A stretch of 64,000 nt of DNA, from contig JAFWDQ010000015.1 in NCBI GenBank assembly GCA_017516065.1, forward strand, positions 1 through 64,000, written 5' to 3'. The translations under genes were made by a program, and so were the position numbers. Shown here one piece after another: positions 61,303 to 64,000 of this stretch. Every line of letters begins with the position of its first letter. The first letter of the stretch is position 1. The DNA comes from Oscillospiraceae bacterium (GTDB lineage Bacteria; Bacillota; Clostridia; Oscillospirales; Oscillospiraceae). The notes below the pieces were generated by a model, which searched no databases, had not been told where the DNA came from, and worked only from the letters and a program-made list of their open reading frames with translations.

Positions 61303-64000
61303 ATGAAATTCAAGCCTACACAGGAGCAGTACGACGCGATCCATGACCGGGGCGGAGAGACGCTGGTGTCCGCCGCCGCCGGCAGCGGCAAGACCAAGGT
61401 GCTGGTGGAACGCCTGATGAGCTGGATCACGGATCAGGGGGCGGAGATCGACGATTTTCTCGTCATCACCTTCACCCGGGCCGCGGCGGCAGAGCTGCGC
61501 ATACGCATCGTGGACGGGCTCCAGGCCCTGCTGGAGGAAGACCCCGGCAATCGGAGCCTCCGGCGGCAGACGACCCTGGTCTACGGCGCCCAGATCTCCA
61601 CGGTCCATGGCTTCTGCACCTCGTTTCTCCGGGAAAATGCCTGTCAGCTGGACCTGCCGCCGGATTTCCGGATCCTGGAGGATACCGAGGAGAAACTGCT
61701 GCGCCGCAGCGTCCTGAAGGAGGTGCTGGAGGCCCGGTACGAGGCTATGACGCCGGCCTTCGCCCGGCTGGCGGACGACCTGTCCTTCGGGCAGCGGGAC
61801 GACAGCCGTGTGGAGGAGCTGACCCTGGAGCTCTATGAGAAGCTTCGCAGTCAGCCGGACCCGTCGGCGTGGATGGCGGAGCAGCGGCGGATGCTGCGGA
61901 TGGAGGGCCTTACCGATGCGGGGCAGACTCCCTGGGGCAGGCTGCTGCTGGAGCAGGCCGCCCGGTCGGCAGCGTGGTGCCGCAGAGAGCTGGAGCAGGG
62001 TCTTGCGGACATGGCGGGCGACGAGATGCTCATGAAGAACTATGCCCCCGCTTTTCAGACGGCGGTCCGGTCCCTGACGCAGTTTGAGGCCGCCTGTGCC
62101 GACGGCTGGGACGCGGCTCTGGCGGCGCTGCCCATCCAATTCCTGAACCTGAAGGGACAGGGAAAATTTGAGGATCCGGCGCTGAGAGCGCGGATGAAGG
62201 GCCTCTGGAGCCGAAGCAAGGACCGGTTCCAGGCACTGCCGGGTCTCCTGTTCTGCACCTCCGCGGAGGCGGCGGAGGACCTGGCAGACGTGGCCCCGGT
62301 GATGGAGGCTCTCTTCGACCTGGTGGAGGACTTCACCGCCGCCTGCATGGCGGAGAAGCGCCGCAGGAAGGGGCTGGACTTCTCCGATCTGGAGCACCTG
62401 ACCCTCCGGGCCCTGACGGAGCGGCCGGAGCTGGCCGCCGCCTGCGCCGCCCGGTACCGGGAGGTGCTGGTGGACGAGTATCAGGATACCAACGGCGTTC
62501 AGGACGCCATCTTCCGCGCCGTCTCCGACGGCGGGCGGAAGCTCTTCTGCGTGGGCGACGTGAAGCAGTCCATCTACCGCTTCCGGCTGGCGGACCCCAC
62601 GATCTTTCTGGAAAAATACCGGCGGTTCCCGCCTTCGGCCCAGGCGGCGGAGGGGGAGCCCCGGCGGCTGATCCTGAGCCGGAACTTCCGCTCCCGGCCC
62701 GGGATCCTGGCGGCGTGCAACTTCGTCTTTTCCAACATCATGTCCCGGGAGATGGGCGAGGTGGACTATACCGAGGATCAGCGCCTGCAATACGGCCCGG
62801 GCCGGGACGACGGCACGGATCCCGGCCATGTGGAGCTGGTGCTCCTGGATCTGACGGAGGAGACCCCCGCCGACGAAAAGACGAACTGGCGGCTTCGGGA
62901 AGCCCGCTATATTGCCGCCGCCATCCGACAGATGCTGGATGAGGAGCAGATGATCCTGGACCCCGACTCCGGCCAAAAGCGTCCGGTAAGGCCCGAGGAT
63001 ATCGCCATCCTCATGCGTGACGTCGCAGGCGGAGCCCGGGGCTACTTTACCCGGGCGCTGCAGGCGCATGGGATCCCCTGTCACACCTCCGGCGAAACGG
63101 GCTTTTTTGAAGCCCTTGAGATCTCCCAGCTGCTGTCCCTGCTGGCGGTGGTGGACAACCCCCGGCAGGATGTGGCCCTGCTGGCGGTGCTGCGCTCGCC
63201 GCTGTTCGGCTTTTCCGGAGACCGGCTGGCAGAGCTGCGGCTTCTGGACGGTGACGCCGGCTTCTACGATCTGCTGCGTCTGGCGGCGGAGCGGGGCGAG
63301 GAGGACTGCCGCCGGGTGCTGGAGACGGTGGAGACACTGCGGGAGTATGCCGTGGACGATACGGTGGAGCAGCTGCTTCGCCGGGCCTGCGGACTGCTGG
63401 ACGCTCCCTCCGTATTCCGGGCTCTCCGGGGCGGCGAGGACCGGGGGGCGAATCTGGACGCCCTGCTGGACTATGCCCGCCGGTTTGAGGACACGGGCCG
63501 CCGGAGCCTCTTTGATTTCCTGCGCCATATGGAGGGCCTTCAGGAGGCGGGACAGGCCCCGAAGCTTCCCGGCCGGGGCGGCGGCGAGGGCGTGACCGTC
63601 ATGACGATCCACGGCGCCAAGGGCCTGGAATACCCCGTGGTATTTCTGGCGTCCCTTGCCAAGAGCTTCAATCTGGATGATCTGCGCAAGGAACTTCTGA
63701 TCCACCCCGCCCTGGGGGTGGGGCCCAGGCGTCTGGAACGGGAGCGGAGGCTGCAGTATCCCACCCTGCCCCGCGCGGCCGTGGCGCGGCAGCTGGAAAT
63801 GGAGCGGAAGGCGGAGGAGATGCGGCTGCTCTACGTGGCCATGACCCGGGCCCGGGACCGGCTGATCATGCTCTGTTCCTTCGACAAGCCTGCGGGTGTA
63901 CTGAAAAAGCTGGGGGAGGTCTGGAGCGCCCCGGCGGACCCCGTGGTCATCGAGAGCCAGTCCTGTATGGGGAAGTGGCTGCTGCTGGCGGCTCTGGGAC
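61303..64000 (+). CDS. addA: ATP-dependent helicase/nuclease subunit A (3' end outside window)
   Basis: About 899 codons visible of a ~1200-codon gene. UvrD-like helicase motifs in order: Walker A SAAAGSGKTK (near residue 25), Ia VITFTRAAAAE, II VDEYQDTN, III FCVGDVKQSIYRFR, IV LSRNFRSRPGIL, V VMTIHGAKGLEYP, VI LLYVAMTRARDRL. The C-terminal RecB-like nuclease lies beyond the window. AddAB processes double-strand ends up to Chi. In most Firmicutes addB precedes addA directly; here alr does, so addB must be elsewhere or downstream. GGAGG precedes the ATG. Confidence 0.95.
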   Translation, partial: MKFKPTQEQYDAIHDRGGETLVSAAAGSGKTKVLVERLMSWITDQGAEIDDFLVITFTRAAAAELRIRIVDGLQALLEEDPGNRSLRRQTTLVYGAQISTVHGFCTSFLRENACQLDLPPDFRILEDTEEKLLRRSVLKEVLEARYEAMTPAFARLADDLSFGQRDDSRVEELTLELYEKLRSQPDPSAWMAEQRRMLRMEGLTDAGQTPWGRLLLEQAARSAAWCRRELEQGLADMAGDEMLMKNYAPAFQTAVRSLTQFEAACADGWDAALAALPIQFLNLKGQGKFEDPALRARMKGLWSRSKDRFQALPGLLFCTSAEAAEDLADVAPVMEALFDLVEDFTAACMAEKRRRKGLDFSDLEHLTLRALTERPELAAACAARYREVLVDEYQDTNGVQDAIFRAVSDGGRKLFCVGDVKQSIYRFRLADPTIFLEKYRRFPPSAQAAEGEPRRLILSRNFRSRPGILAACNFVFSNIMSREMGEVDYTEDQRLQYGPGRDDGTDPGHVELVLLDLTEETPADEKTNWRLREARYIAAAIRQMLDEEQMILDPDSGQKRPVRPEDIAILMRDVAGGARGYFTRALQAHGIPCHTSGETGFFEALEISQLLSLLAVVDNPRQDVALLAVLRSPLFGFSGDRLAELRLLDGDAGFYDLLRLAAERGEEDCRRVLETVETLREYAVDDTVEQLLRRACGLLDAPSVFRALRGGEDRGANLDALLDYARRFEDTGRRSLFDFLRHMEGLQEAGQAPKLPGRGGGEGVTVMTIHGAKGLEYPVVFLASLAKSFNLDDLRKELLIHPALGVGPRRLERERRLQYPTLPRAAVARQLEMERKAEEMRLLYVAMTRARDRLIMLCSFDKPAGVLKKLGEVWSAPADPVVIESQSCMGKWLLLAALG

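Noticed and set aside
1..64000. tRNA and rRNA genes
   Set aside because: I looked for cloverleaf-like ends and rRNA motifs in the intergenic regions and found none. A tRNAscan-SE run would settle it.

Overview
The window reads as chromosome of a GC-rich, strictly anaerobic, Gram-positive member of the Clostridia, most likely Oscillospiraceae-like. The reasons are an oxygen-sensitive class III ribonucleotide reductase (nrdD/nrdG), LytR-CpsA-Psr and lipoteichoic-acid-synthase type wall enzymes, lipoproteins and no outer-membrane genes, a secondary topoisomerase II pair of the clostridial type, a CxxC micro-protein of the CD1871A family, strong AGGAGG ribosome-binding sites and consensus sigma-A promoters. 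No rRNA, tRNA, CRISPR array, prophage or transposase was seen.

Layout. 1-3.1 kb: 5' part of a large secreted VWA-domain adhesin on the minus strand, preceded by an unusual ~665-nt hairpin-dense leader with its own consensus promoter. 4-9.2 kb: two small esterase/hydrolase genes, trmB, an aminotransferase, a MATE exporter and a DUF1294 membrane protein. 9.4-13.7 kb: a tRNA methyltransferase (YabB-like) and rsmI separated and followed by two copies of a ~170-bp four-hairpin repeat with compensatory changes, a decayed BlaI repressor gene that keeps its operators, an LCP wall ligase, and an EamA-like transporter behind an attenuator. 14-22.7 kb: nrdD under its own palindrome-covered promoter, the ftsH-nrdG pair, a DUF5693 membrane protein and an orphan trpB. 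22.9-30.3 kb: three regulator/transporter units: OFA-type MFS with divergent PadR and a 14-bp-periodic operator array, then a LacI-type regulator divergent from a complete sulfate-type ABC importer.

30.3-37.2 kb is the most suggestive metabolic module: MFS transporter, metallo-beta-lactamase-fold lactonase, iron alcohol dehydrogenase and aldehyde dehydrogenase in the gene order of the Agrobacterium blcABC (attKLM) gamma-butyrolactone operon, controlled by a divergent LysR regulator whose box has textbook geometry. A ~77-nt candidate small RNA with consensus promoter and terminator lies between the lactonase and the transporter.

37.2-52.7 kb is a long minus-strand run of housekeeping genes: CNNM/CorC protein, DUF368 (PopT-type) protein, glnS, a protease-dead rhomboid with a Cys-rich tail, ruvX, LTA-synthase-like phosphoglycerol transferase, glycyl-tRNA synthetase, a degenerate transglutaminase-like lipoprotein, a YitT protein and the topoisomerase A and B subunits, the latter two separated by a 513-bp repeat-filled spacer. 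52.9-55.9 kb is a tightly packed operon of TlpA-type thioredoxin lipoprotein, a 49-residue CxxC micro-protein, a NapH-like iron-sulfur membrane protein and a GH3 glycosidase. 56-61.2 kb: a MarR regulator with a His/Cys-rich tail, a nitroreductase, nnr, a lipoprotein, a hotdog thioesterase and alr. addA begins at 61.3 kb and runs off the end.

Gene starts were chosen from visible Shine-Dalgarno spacing and promoter position. All promoters, operators and RNA features are read by eye from motifs and are unproven.
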